Below, piece by piece: positions 26,001 to 39,100 of a stretch of 64,000 nt of DNA. Within the stretch, counting starts at the first letter, position 1; every line of letters starts with the position of its first letter. The notes beneath the pieces were generated by a model. That model searched no databases. It was not told where the DNA came from and was given only the letters and a program-made list of their open reading frames with translations. Position numbers and translations under genes: made by a program. Source of the DNA: Anseranas semipalmata (taxonomy: Eukaryota > Chordata > Aves > Anseriformes > Anseranatidae); the NCBI GenBank assembly GCA_013399115.1, contig VXAA01001099.1, positions 318,463 through 382,462 of the forward strand, in the 5' to 3' direction.

Positions 26001-29000
26001 AAGGCAATGTTGTGCTTACAAGGCTGCAGAGGCATTTCAGGCAGAGGGGAGAAAATAATATGATTAGTATGAAACCATTTAGAGATTTTCTCAGAGATCT
26101 AGACAGGCACAAAGTACACTTAGGCAGAAATAAAGTACAGCAAAGTTAATGTCTGCACAGTAATAATCTGTACATTGACCTTGCTTCTGTCATAGTAAAT
26201 AATTCAAAACAAATAATCATAATTCCAGAGTAACAAAAGCAGCAAATGCTGGATGGCTGGTAACATCTGTTGTATGTCACTTTTTTTAAAAAGTGCAATT
26301 CAACCACAGTTCAACAAATCTTGTCTTCAAACTAAACTGGCAACTGAATGCCAGTTTGTGCTAGTTTTTAGGTTTGCTCCATGTTTGGCTAACAGCAACT
26401 ATGATAGATTTTGTTTGTCTCCTACCATGCAGTGAGATATCTATTAAAAAAAAAAAGTCTGAATTTATACATATGACAGTAGTAGCCTTACAATAACCAG
26501 CCAGGAAGATATACATTTCAGTTCCTACTTTTAATACACTTCCCTATATAAAGAGTTGTTAGCTTGTCATCATTAAGAGTTAAAGAAGAGAGTAGGAAAG
26601 TGAGTGTGCGAAGGAATAAAGGTTAGGGGAAGTTTGATCTTTCCTATGGGTTTTGGAAATCAGCCTACATTTTATCACAGCATGACTCAGAAAACATTCG
26701 GGATCTTATGTGTCTTGGAGTTTAAAATTGCCTTTTGCTGATTAAATGCTGCTCTAGGGGTGCTGAAGTAACACAGTGGCAGTAACACTAAACACAGAGT
26801 ATATTAACTTTTCAATGCTTGCTCACAGACTCTATATTTTAAAAATGAAAATGAATGACTGAAAATGAAATGGCTATGTTTTAAAAATGAAGCATTTATA
26901 TGTTCAAGAAGCATATTCAATCTGAGCTTGAAAAGAAGTTTGAAAAGCTTACCCTTTTATGCTAGGTGTAAGAAACAGAATTTAAAGTACTGAAAATCCC
27001 CCCACTCTTCCATTCCATTAAAAAACAAGAAACCAGTGTGATTTCAGAGCTCAATGAATATCCTTTGCTTATGTAAGAAGTTTTCTGCCTATATGAATTT
27101 GCTCTTTTATGGTTTGATCATTGATACAATATGAAATTCAGGATGCCCAATCAGATACATAATTACTTAATAGTTTGTAAATTCCACGTAACTCATGAAC
27201 ATGATCAAAAAGATTTTAAGTATCTATTCAGATATCTGAACAATGAGCAACATATAATGGTATAAAAGGCTCTTAAGCAAAGAAGAAAGTAAACTTTATT
27301 AGATTATTCTATTACTTCTCACTGAATTCTTTAAGACTTTCATCCAGAGAATCATATCAGCAGAAAGCCTCCTACTGTTCATAGCAGGAATCTGATTCAC
27401 CGTTTAATTTGTCTCTATTATTGTTACACGCAATTAATTATTCCCCAACTTTGGATTGCCTGAAGATATGTTTCCAGAAATATTACAGTAATATATTACA
27501 TAGAAAAAGGTTGTACATTACAAACTCTTCTGAACAGGTTTCTATGACTTTCTTTCCAGTACCAAACTGTGAGGTTAAAAATCTCAGTTATTTTATTGCA
27601 GTTATTTTAAGTTTTGCAGTTTACATTTTTGTCCAACAGGCATCAGTGTGTAGTTTGCTTCTTAATGTATGTTACAAGGACTTCACATAAAACATAAAAC
27701 GTATGGAATCTAAGCTGTTCAGAAAGTTTGAATGTTGGTATTTGCATGCCTTTATAAGTATTATTTATCTAGAGTCCAAAATGGAAATTTCCAGCTTAGA
27801 AACACTTGAAGTTTCTGAGCAGTGAAAGTAAAATAAAATTTCACTGTTTGAGGGCTAAAAGCCAGGTTGTACAAAGATCAAGTTGCCTGTGCCTTGGAAG
27901 GGAGAGATGATATCTAAACCAGCGAGTGCATCCCAAAGTGCTGGGCTTCCTCCTGTAGACGGTATGAGGAGGAAAAATGGCAGCAGAAGCCATGGTCACA
28001 AACACCCTGATTCCTCCTTTACTAGCTCTCCAGACAACTACCAGAGGTTAGCTAGTTAAATAGATGGAAAAAATATATATATAAAATTTAATATATATAT
28101 ATCTATTTTTCAATTCTACGTGACCATGTCACTGTAGGAAACCTCTTATTTTACTAACTAGTCTATTACGAGCAAGGTGGAGTAAATGTTGATTTGGATC
28201 TAAGTTACCGAAGAAAAGCATCAGAAATCATTCAAGTCTTCATATGACTATGGCTTATTTTCTGATGAAGAAAGGTAAACCCAGCAATGGGGCAAGGAAG
28301 ATAACAAAAATGACAGTATGGGAGATACCTGTAGCTATACATTTTAAATATACTGATCTATTCCAAATGAGGTTCTACTTACAACAGCACCAGCTTTGTA
28401 AAGATGAGGTGTGGTGTCAAAGCCAATAATCTCTTGATTTCAGCTCCTTAAGAGGTCCATCTGACTGCTGATGGAAAGGAGGAACTGTGCTTCAACAGAC
28501 TGCAATGTGAACCTGTCACCTCCATGGAGATCTGACGTAGTAGATTTCTCCACAAATAAGAGAATATGAGCTATGAAAATAAGGATCATTGCATGGGATG
28601 ACACTAGCCAGTTCTAAACTGCAGATTTCTGCCAGCTAGACAAGGCCGTGAAAAGGTATGCCTTCTGCTCAAATACACACTTATACCAGCAAACATCCCT
28701 CAGTGAGAATTGCTGCTGAAAACTACAAATTTTCTTCCTGACTTGGCAGGAAAGGTTGAAATAATTTATCCTAGAAGAGCTGAAACAGCAAAATGTAGCT
28801 CTGCCCTTCCTTTCAAGCCATGGGGAGAAAGAATAATGGACAGAAATAGGCCTAATCATTAGTATTGGCACATAATTGACCATATCCATTAAGGAGGCTT
28901 TTGAAATCTCACGTTACTGACAGACTTCTGTATCCTTCTCAAGTTTTAGGCCTACTGTTATATTTACTTACTAAATAAGGCTTATCAATCAATTCTTTTA

Positions 29001-30525
29001 AAAATAATTAATTTTTTATGTTTGCTGATGTTCAAAACTAGAAATTAATATAAATCCCACAGCACAAAATTTAATCTGCAGCATGGATATAATGTTTAGT
29101 TAAGAAATGTGTTAAGAACTTCCTGAAATTACTTTCTATATGTTTGAATACCTAATAAAAAGACATTTCCAATGTATAATGAATATTAATAGGCTAACAC
29201 ATTAACAACAATAAAATCTGCTTAATAAGCTTATATCACTGGCCTTTAACAGCAAAGAAACTGTAGCACTTCACTTATATATGTCTGTAGTATCCATCAC
29301 TGCAATTTTCAAGAATTTTTCAAGTACCATCATAAACATCTGTGAGTTACCATATCAAGGAGACCCTCACAGTTCAAATATCTTCCCACTGTCTAATTAA
29401 GTGAAATATTCTGGTCTGTATTTGTTACTTGGGATGCATCTCATATAAGCAGAAAGCAAACTTGGAAGCAGCTTCAGCAGACTAGAAGAAGTGCATTTTG
29501 CAACATCTTTTCAAATATAGTACTGTGCTAGTATTTATTACATATGAGGATTGTTTCTAAGATTAACTTTCCCACCACTCCACTTTCATTCACCAGACTC
29601 CTTGAAATAACTCTTTTGGAATGTATTTAGAAGAAGAATTGTCATGACTAAAGACCAGTGTACTTTTTAAAAAAAAAAAAAAAAAGGCGCGCTTTCCACA
29701 TACTTGTACTTCTGATTCAGTCAAAATTTTCATGTAGCTAAAATGTTGTAGTAATACTTACCGAGATGGGTTCCAGTGCTTGAGCAGGATTTTTCTCTGC
29801 TGTATTTTATTCACTGAACAGGATCTTGGTCTGGGGACATGGTTGCTTTTGTTTAATTATGTTGTATCTTTTCAGCACTTAAAACTCCCTGAAGACATTC
29901 ACATATCCATCACCTGTCCAGACAGTAAGCAAAAATTCTTTCCTGAAAACGAAGGCACAAGCTCGTGCTACTTAATTCTGGCAGAGAAGAATGTGCTTTC
30001 TTCTACATGAATTAAATCGTTGATTTAATGATTCCTTTGGACAGAGGAAGTGTTTTACTTCAGTGCATCATGGAAAATTACTGTTTCATATTAACTTCAT
30101 TGAGAAGGCATACTTTGTATTTGTAATTTATAAGTTTCATATGTAGCTATGAATTTTGTTCATTGCTAGTTCTCTACAGAGACTAGCTATGATGGTAACA
30201 ACCAACATCAGGGATGAGTATAGTGCTCGGGGAAATCAGAAGATGCTGTACATAGGTAGAATGAAGTAACGTGCTGTCTTTCATACAAGTGAAAACTGAG
30301 CCACAAAATAATTACTACAAAGCAATTGGTTATGATCACATGTCACATGACATGCAGGAACGGATGACAAACATCTAGAGTTTGAGACCTAAGTCATAAT
30401 AATGAAAAACACCTGTCTTTTAAAGGATAATACAGTGTACATGTCCTCAGAAATCTATTTCAGATGACTAGTGTTCACTACAGATTGCAAATAAAATATA
30501 GGAACTCTTTAATGAAAACTGGCAT
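23057..30525. other. AT-rich noncoding sequence
   Basis: No gene recognised over about 7.5 kb. It contains poly-T at 23575-23592, poly-A at 26445-26455 and 29669-29685 (followed by GGCGCGC), and a TA-rich tract at 28069-28105. The part from about 25690 to 26010 has the repeat-free, motif-dense texture of a candidate conserved element. Open frames are all below 100 codons and unrecognised. Confidence 0.5.
28069..28105. repeat. AT-rich low-complexity (TA)n tract
   Basis: Two short TA arrays separated by AAATTTAA. It is a simple-sequence tract with no other content. Confidence 0.85.
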
Positions 30526-31293
30526 TTGAGCCACAATGAACTAACTAATCATCTTATCAAATTGAAGGCAACACTTTTTTCTTCTGGTTCAACTATCCTG
30601 TTCTCAAGTACATCCCTCTATTCCCAGTTTAACAAGGAACAGACAGCAGATTTTTCTTTCATGCAGGTCAAAAAATTATATTTACAGTACATTCCGCTTA
30701 CCCATGGACATATTTTCATTACTCATTCCCTTGTAAACTTTCATTTACAACATTGCTTACAGTTTTGTTCCACGAATCCCATTTTTAGCAAACTCATATT
30801 TGAACACATTAAAAGTAATGAAACTTTTGGTTCACCCAGTACCAACAAGAATGATACACTCTTTCTCATTTCTCAGAATCACAAATTTATCTTTGCACTA
30901 GCCAAGTTAATTAACAAATCTTTCATTTTCCATAACATTCAGTCCCTAACCATGCCAGCAAAGCTTCCAATTTTAACCTCTTTCTGTTGGAAAATCCAAA
31001 ATTTTCATTTTCTAACATGCCTTTTATATTCTTCTAATTCAAATCCTGATAGACTCTGGATATCAACACCCAGGTTTCAGTCTGGAGTTAATGGAAATGA
31101 ACAGTTAGTTCATAAGTGCTATTTTTGCACTATGTTGCTAAAGATACTTTATTTTCAATGTGTTATTGATTTCAAGGGCACTTTCCTCAGTGAGTCAGTC
31201 CCTCCCCCGACCCAACTGATCTCACTCTCAGGTCAAAAAGCTAAATTTCACCTGCAGGTATTGCTTTTCTTCCCCATCCTAACAAGAAGATAG
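30526..31293 (+). other. 255-codon open frame, coding status doubtful
   Basis: This is the longest open frame in the window, running from ATG at 30526 to TAG at 31291. I recognise no family. The predicted protein is rich in F, L, S, N and I, with scattered hydrophobic patches but no clear signal peptide, membrane helix series, zinc finger or catalytic motif. The plus strand here is strongly pyrimidine-rich, which lowers the chance of TAA, TAG and TGA in this frame and can produce long frames without coding. No splice sites, promoter or poly-A signal clearly belong to it, and the neighbours are noncoding. Alternatives are a chance frame, a remnant of an old element, or a young orphan gene. Chance is most likely. 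Confidence 0.2.
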
Positions 31294-31620
31294 TGACTCC
31301 TGTTGCCAGCTTTTCCATTTTAGACCACTTAGGAGCAGGAATTTGTTCATCATAATTCAGGTGTTGTTCTGGGATCACTGCAGAACACCACTGAAATGAT
31401 TAATTTATTTTATTCTGCATTTAAAGTTGGTATAACCTTTGCTGAGTGGAGCACAGTGAGTCACTGCAGTGCAGACATGCTGAATTTTTATTCTGGCTTC
31501 CTTCAGCCACCAGTTTACCTACTCTAAACACATTTCCAAACTGGAAGGTCTAGCTTGCCATAGAAGCATCTCATGACTGTGCTTCCATCTTGTGCAGGCC
31601 TGAGAGGAAAGTTATAGATT

Positions 31621-31673
31621 TTTAGGCTTTTTGTTTCAGGCTTTTGTTTTGTTTAGGCTTTTGTTTTGCTTTG
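31621..31673. repeat. imperfect three-copy minisatellite, unit about 17 bp
   Basis: Three successive copies of AGGCTTTT(T)GTTT with variable T/G-rich ends. T and G dominate the plus strand. Confidence 0.75.
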
Positions 31674-32556
31674 GATCGCTACAGTAAGATACAGAAACAG
31701 ATCCTGGCCTCTGGTTCTACCCACAACATGCAGCCAGAGATGTGCCTCATTGCTGATGATCTGACAATGACCTTGTCCCCTCCACACGTTGGAAGTATTC
31801 CCACTCCAGTGGGAACTAAAGGTGGAGCTGGAAGTTCCAGCAAAGGAATAGGAATGTCTTAGTGTCTTAAGAATAGTTCTAGCCACTACAAATTTGGCAG
31901 CTTTAATGTATGCCTTGGATCTTCTCACTTCCAGCATACAGAAAGGTAGCGCTGAGCTGCGTTTGCTCCCCATCCTGGCCCCTCCCAGGGTGGTCAGAGA
32001 GTCATTTGTTTGTAATATCCATGTTCCCAAAAGAATCTAAAGTTAGAAGAAGAAACATCTCCTCTCCTCCCCAGGCAGCCATAAACAGAGCTCATTAGAC
32101 TAGTGTGAACAGGTTACATTTGTATCAGACATCAATTATTCATTAAGATTAATAGATTCAAAAGCCAGAAGGGGACAATGTTATCATGAACTCTGGCCTT
32201 AAAAGTAACACTTGGCCTTTCCCTGAATTCATTCCGGTGTCAAATCCAATCACTGTGCTTTGATCTTAATTTTTAAATTTCCAGTGACAAAGAATCCATC
32301 AAAAACCTATGTGAGCTGTTCCAATGGTTAATTAACTTCTTAGCTAAATGTACTGTCTGAATTTGTCTCGTTTCAGCTTACACGTACTGGATCTTATTAT
32401 ACTTGTCTCTATGTGTGACACCAATGAGACTTCTCTTAACCATTTTTCTGTTTTCTAGAATGGCCTGTGCATACAGATCACCACTGAAATTTCCCTCTGA
32501 AAAATTTCATTTGTTTAGGTCCTCTGGTCTGTCACTTTAAGGTATACTGTCTTTAT

Positions 32557-32574
32557 TGATTAGTATACTAATCA
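32557..32574. promoter_or_regulatory. perfect 18-bp palindrome TGATTAGTATACTAATCA
   Basis: Every base pairs in dyad symmetry. It carries two inverted GATTA/TAATC cores, the core bound by OTX/PITX/CRX-type homeodomains, around GTATAC. It is also compatible with a chance palindrome in AT-rich DNA. Confidence 0.25.
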
Positions 32575-33138
32575 TTCACACAACTTGTCTTTGAAACCTC
32601 TCTATTTTTTTTTTTTTTTTCCTCTGGAAATGGTAAAACCAGAGCTAAACACAGAGTTTGGTAATTTAAACTGTAGAGGGACCAGAGCCCTCTGCTCTGC
32701 ACTCTGTACTCCTGGAGATCACACTGACCTTCAGCACTTACCAGGGGTTTCTGCATTCCCACTGGTGTGTACAAAGAGGGAAAACAAGCACACCGAGGTT
32801 TTTATTCAGACAGTTTGTTGCAGCTACAGGCCTGCAAGTCTATATGTCATTTTTACCAGCACTGAAGTTAAGCTGATTTGCCAACCTTGGGCACATGTTG
32901 CACATGTAGACTTATACATTTCAGGACCTTGTGTCCAGATTGCAGGTGAGGTGCTCTAGGGCTCTAGGTGATGCCCTTGAAAGTGACTTCAACCTTGCTT
33001 CTACCAGGAGGGAAACTATACTGGGTACAGCAATGATATGCCTGGGTAAGTACGTCAAGACTCCAATTACAGATACGAGGTAAATCCACACCTAAAGAGT
33101 ACCTGGTTTCTTTTAGATAAGTTAGTGTATTGTTTAAA

Positions 33139-33162
33139 NNNNNNNNNNNNNNNNNNNNNNNN
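33139..33162. other. assembly gap (24 N)
   Basis: Twenty-four Ns directly followed by 15 A (33163-33177). The gap probably reflects a poly-A or other simple tract that could not be read through. Its real length is unknown. The open frame reported across it on the minus strand is meaningless. Confidence 0.98.
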
Positions 33163-33177
33163 AAAAAAAAAAAAAAA

Positions 33178-36100
33178 CTAAAAGACACCAAACTGTTGAC
33201 TTACATAGTCTTAGCAGACTGACAACAGACAAATCTTTGATTAAAAGAAATGGAAAGAAAACAGAAACACAGTTTTTCCGTCTCTCTAGAAATGGTGATA
33301 AATGTTGAACTTTTCTGTAGTTAAAGTTTAAAAAATGTACTTTATAAGTTTAGGTTATTGGAGACAAAGAGAAAAGGAGCCCTTGTAATCTGCTATGCAT
33401 ACAAGTCAAAAAGACGTTTTTTATCAAGCCTAAGTCAGACTTTACCTTATGTTGCATTTACCCTTGTTCACCTCTGGAGTGTAATCCTACATGAGTTTTA
33501 TAGCAGGGTTATCCCACTACCTTTGATGTGTTTATTCATCTTTTCTACCAGGATAAGCCCAAAAGACATTTTATCTTTCATTCTGTTCACAAAACAGAAA
33601 TAAATCACATTATAAAAGTGCCCACAATGTCTTATTCCTTATAAGAGATTTATCATCTGAAAGCTGATTTGATTTTCCACAGCAAATGACTAAGAGCAGA
33701 AAACTATGAGCACAATGATTTCCTCCTTCCTCAGGGCCAGTTTGTATTTCATACTCATTCAGGTTCACAAAACTAGTCCAAGGAACAACCACCTTTCTTC
33801 TTGACATGTAAGAGCTGATTACAGCCACAGAATCTACAACAACGTACTATGGGGATAAAAGGTGGTATTTAAAAATAGCGTTGATATCACTACATAAGAA
33901 CTTGTACTTTTTTTTAAACATAAAACTCAAACTTCATACTAGTTTATTATAGTATTTATTTGACAAAATAATGACATACAAGTTAGTACATAAAATATGG
34001 TTTAACTTATATTCATTTTAGAAAGTGAGGCAAAATGAAGCAGCTTTTACAAGTTTAATATGTCTTATATTTATCTCTCGCACAGACTAGGAGGCGGTTA
34101 TTATAGTACACAAGCCTAACATTGGGTTACTTCCCATGTTATGTAGCAGATAGAGCTGGTCTACTAGGTAACCAAGGCATCACCATGTCTGGAAAGAAAC
34201 ACACTGTTTTCTAGATTTGCTTAATTTTAAGCTTAAAGGTATAATAAACTGATCTCTTGTAGTTGCAATACCTTATGACCATGGTGAACTTCCTTCTCAT
34301 ATACCATGAGTTTCACACTACTTTAATACGGCAGCTGCAAACTGTTTATCTATAGTGCACTTGCCAATAGACCACAGAGAAACATTTTGTCTTGAGCCCT
34401 CCATGACTAAATTACTATATATTCACTAAATACAGTGATATGCTTTTCTTTTTTTTTTTTTTAATTATTAGTAATTGCATATTTTCATACAAAGATGTTA
34501 CTATTTTCTTTTTGAATTTCAAGCAAACACTATGTGATCATAAATGTGAGCAGCACAGTTACTTAAGCAATCGATTGGATGGGAGGTGTCTAGGAGACAT
34601 TTTTTTCCCTTAAAATATGATCTGCAAATTACTGAATAACCTGCTGCTCTAGCCATGAAGCTGAATTTGTCATATCATATTCGTATCTAGAGGAATAGAT
34701 GCTCTCACAAATGCAGAATGATGAGTGAAGAAGCAGGCAAAAGCAGCAGCTGGGCTGTGAAGGAGAATGTTATTAAGAGAAACTTGACTGCCTGACATTG
34801 CAATGATACAAACAATGATTGCTCCAAGGAAATGACTTTCAGTAATCATATTTTCTCATTGTAAGATTATTGTACCTTGAAAGTTTTATTTTCAAGTAAG
34901 CGGGCATAGTCCACACTTCTTTTGTTTTGGCCATGAAGGGTGGAAAGTATATGCTATCACTAAACCCTATAGCAATTCATGTACCCACACACTGACATGG
35001 ACAGAACCACTTCTGAACCCCTAGCTTTCTAGGGTCAAAATGTTTGCAGGTATGGAGGAGAAGGGGTAGAGGATGAACAGAAGAGGATCAAATTCTTCCT
35101 TATTATGATAGCACATTGATGCATCTAAAGCTTTTCAAAACTGTGACTGAGCACTTCCATTCACCTTTGAAATAAATATTTTCAGCATATGTTTGAGGGG
35201 GCCTGTTCAGTGAAGGAGCAGTGGGCAAGAAACTGGAACTAATACAAGAATTTCTAACTGGCTGTGAGAGAGAATATTTATCTGGCAGTGACCATTATCT
35301 CAGTGATCTGGTATGGCTTTATCATACTTTAAGTATTATCATACAGCTTCCAAATGACATTTTTCTTTAATGGTAGCTTGTGAATAATAATGCAGGAGGG
35401 AAGACAGCTGGAACCTTTTTTTACCTAAAGCAGCAGAGGATAAACAAGACGGTACTGTTCAGCAATGACAGCTGAGGAGGTGCATTAACAATGATGAAGA
35501 AAACCCCCATTGATACCAATGTCATCCTTACCAAGTTGGAGTTTTTCTTCTCTTTGAGTATGTAAGAGGACTTGAAGACACTTGACCTAAAAGAGGATTA
35601 CCAGGAAATCTTTTAGTATTTAGTATTTTATATATATATGTTTATATTTATAAGGCACCTATCACCATTTTGATAAACATCTTTGGAACCCCTCTGATGG
35701 CAGGGGTAAGAACAGGAGTTGGCCTGTTAGTACCTCAGCCCTTCTGTTTCCAACCAATTTAAAAAAAACAAAAAAAAAGCCACAAGACTTCGCTGCCAGC
35801 CTGGTTGGCTGGCTGGTGTTTAATACTGCTACTCAATCAGGGTTGGAGGGAGACCTATTGTGAATGGCAACAGTTTGCACTGTGACTCCTCCAACTGCGC
35901 TGCAGAACAGTGCAGGCATCACAGAAGGGCAGTGGGACATGAAGGCTCAGACCAGTTACCAGTCAAAACGTCTCAGCAGCAAGGAGCTCTTATTATTGTT
36001 GTTGTTGATTTTAAATATACAGTCGGAGCATAGCTAAGTCTCCAGGATGACAGCATCTAGAAATGATAGTTGTATTTTATCAATATTTAGGAAAAAAACA

Positions 36101-39100
36101 AATGTTACATTAATAAAATACCATCTGTAGGTAATAATAGACTGTCTCACTTTTTGTACAGTAATAATCTTTCATCTTTCTCATCTCCTTGACTTTATTT
36201 TTTGCAGAATCTCCTCATTCCACCAGGTTCACCAAAGGAATACTTTAATTCTGTGAAAGTTTCTTAACCTTCACATTGTAAAAAGATGTAAATGCCATTG
36301 GCCTTCTCTGAATGACAATCCTACTACCATTTTGTGCATCATTTCAAGCTTCCATAATGCTTTGGCTAAAAAGGTTCTTGCCTGTACATTTCATTACATT
36401 TCTCCCTGCAAGCTTTTATTACCCCAGGGTTGTTCTCTTTATTTTCACTAAGGTTCAGAGAACCTAAAAGGCAGATTTGGTAAAAAATATACTCCAAACT
36501 TAATAGCTCAAAAATTTTTTTGAGTTTCACATACCTCTGCTCTGTTATATGATTATCAGTAGCCTTAATCATAGTTAAAATAGGGCAGACAAATGATTCC
36601 TGAAACCAAATAATTCCTTATATGTTTCACTCTCTATGCTATGCATACATTTCTGTTGCTTGGCAAAGCTGTTTTGCCACTGTAATCAGACCAGAACAAA
36701 ATACCTTCCAGAACTCTACTAAAACCACCTGTATTGTAAAGCTGTAACTGATGAAACCAAGGGTGAAGTACACTTCTAGTGAGTGCTCTGCACATAGTAC
36801 ACAGATTCCAGAACACGCCCATGCAGTTAACCTTCATGTGATCCCTACTGCCTCACACTTGAGTTTGTGAAGGATGCAACAAACTATAGCATTATGGAAA
36901 CACACTTTCCAGACTTTCAGCTGGTACTGGGAGGGTGAATGGTGCACCTTCATGTGCTGTGAAGAACTCACACAACATTGCATGACACCATCAGTAAGCC
37001 AGGTGTAATGTGAATATAAAGATAGAAACATGCCTGTTTTGGGGAACACAGCTCAACAATGGGCAGAATACACTGAGACAAAAAGGGAGACTATGTATGG
37101 TATATGTGTCTTTCTTTTTGCTTTCTTTTGTTTTAGATAAATTACTTTTATTATGAACACTGTTTTCATAGTTACAGTAAAAAAAAATTTCTTCAGAAGG
37201 ATTTGAGCTATAAAGCATTGGTTTTATGTTTCTCTTCTGCATTTATAATGGTCCTCAGAATTAAATAGTTCTAAGCAATTATTCTAACTCTTGTTACGGT
37301 ACAGTGCTTTCCTTCTCCATACATGACTCCTTCTTATTGCCTCCACTAGGCTAATGTATTCATACATTTTCATCTGCAGCTCTGGTAGGCAGGGAAGTAA
37401 TATTTAAATTAAGTCATTGTGTCATTTTTCCTTACATAGTCCTTGAACTGGGAGTGAGCAAAAGTCAAATCCCAACAAGTTTTTCAAGTTCACACCCAAA
37501 GCCAGACCATAACACTGAAGCCAATCTCTCAGTTTAAAAAAAGGTGCTTGTACAAGCTGGATACAATAACCTTCTTAATTTTTGGAATATGAGCTTTTTG
37601 ATTCAATTACAAGCACCTTCACCTCTCTGAATTTTCATATCCCACTTCTTACATGTACTCCATTTCAAGAATCTGCATTGCAATGGAGAAGCTGCTGGCA
37701 AATGAAGAGTGCTGTAAATCATACAGCCATAATAGAAGGTAAAAGCTGCATTAAAATTCACAATGCTTTTCTACAAAGATTTGTAGCAAAGATTTGAGTA
37801 ACATAAGTTCATATGTGTCTGAACTAAATTGATCTCTGCTGTACGCTCATCCATTACTACAGGGGAACTGGGCAGTGCTTAAATAATGCATAGGGATTCC
37901 ACAACTGGTCAGCACAAAGAATGGATACCTTAGTCAATCAGCTCAACCCACAAAAATGAAGCCAAGAATTCTCATTTCAAATAATAATTTCATCAGAATG
38001 ACTGAACTGACCCCTATTCTGAAGTGAAGAAGAAAAAAGAAAGCAATGGGCCGTGATGGGTCCTCAATAACATACCTAAAATCTAAATACCTGATATAAG
38101 CAATATGAATTGCATTAATACAGGCTTAGAGTCTCATGAGAATAAATATACCCCATTACTGTAATACATGCACAGTGCCTAACAGGCACCCAGACACTGA
38201 TTGAGCTTGACTTTGCTTGCTTAGGAACTGGTCACTACTTCAGCATTATGAAAATGAAAGAAAATAGGAGAAGACACATGGAGCAGTCGCATCAAGAAAG
38301 CTGTATTGTGGTAACGTCCCATTAGTTTTGTGAACTTCAGGTAATCCATGATTGTTTCATACACTTCTCACCTTTTTATTCCCCTTCATTTTTCTTCTGC
38401 TTTGTTTTATTCTTTTCAGTTTCTCTTGCCAGCACTTATAGAACAATCTGATAGGAGACAGTTCTGCCTGACAGGAGCACAGATTGCACAAACGTTAAAT
38501 ACAATCTTGATGTAACATCATTCCACAGATTTCAGAAAATTTATAGACCAATGTCATTTACAGCACAACAATGCTAAAACATGAAGATCAATAAAGTATG
38601 GCTTCAAGCAGAAATAATTGAAAATGAAAAAGTGCAGCACAGAAGTGAAGGTCAGAGGCACTATTGGAAGGCATATACAACTGCACAATAGGATCTTGCA
38701 GGGCAATCAGAGCAGTGGGTATGCTAGCTGTCTCCAATAAAGGAATACTTCATACTGGGAAGGAAGATAACACACCTTATCTACACCGTTCATTTAACCA
38801 GCATTGTAAATTAGCAGTGAGACCTTTCTTGAATTCTCAGTTTGTGTCCTGAAGTATGAGGTATGATTTGCCTTATTTTATTCTGAATAATATTGCCAGT
38901 AACAAAAGTCTGCCATTTTTTCAAAATGCATTACTAGTATTGTTTTGATGACCTCCAGTGGAAATATATTTCAGAGTCTGTGCATTGTGTGATGAAGATG
39001 GCGCTTTGTAAGCTGGTATATTTGTTACATATATGTCCACAACTTTGAAGTGTATCCCTAGGATAAATTTCACAGCTATGGTTAAATTACATGCATTATA

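Larger units (their letters stand above)
31294..33138. other. noncoding sequence with two small palindromes
   Basis: No gene recognised. Contents are the TTTTGTTTAGGC minisatellite (listed), a TTCCCACT/AGTGGGAA inverted pair at 31798-31815, a perfect 18-bp palindrome at 32557-32574, and a T run at 32605-32620. A 125-codon minus frame (31653-32030) and a 124-codon plus frame (32585-32959) are unrecognised. Confidence 0.5.

Noticed and set aside
27935..27952. CATCCCAAAGTGCTGGGC resembles part of a primate Alu
   Set aside because: Only about 15 bases match, the flanks do not, and the rest of the window is avian in repeat content.
32964..33191. Minus-strand frame spanning the Ns
   Set aside because: The frame passes through an assembly gap and poly-T, so it is not a real reading frame.
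36208..36267. Terminal-exon-like segment: T-rich tract and TTTGCAG acceptor followed by a 19-codon frame ending TAA
   Set aside because: No nearby AATAAA signal, no upstream exon, and short open frames after AG are common by chance.
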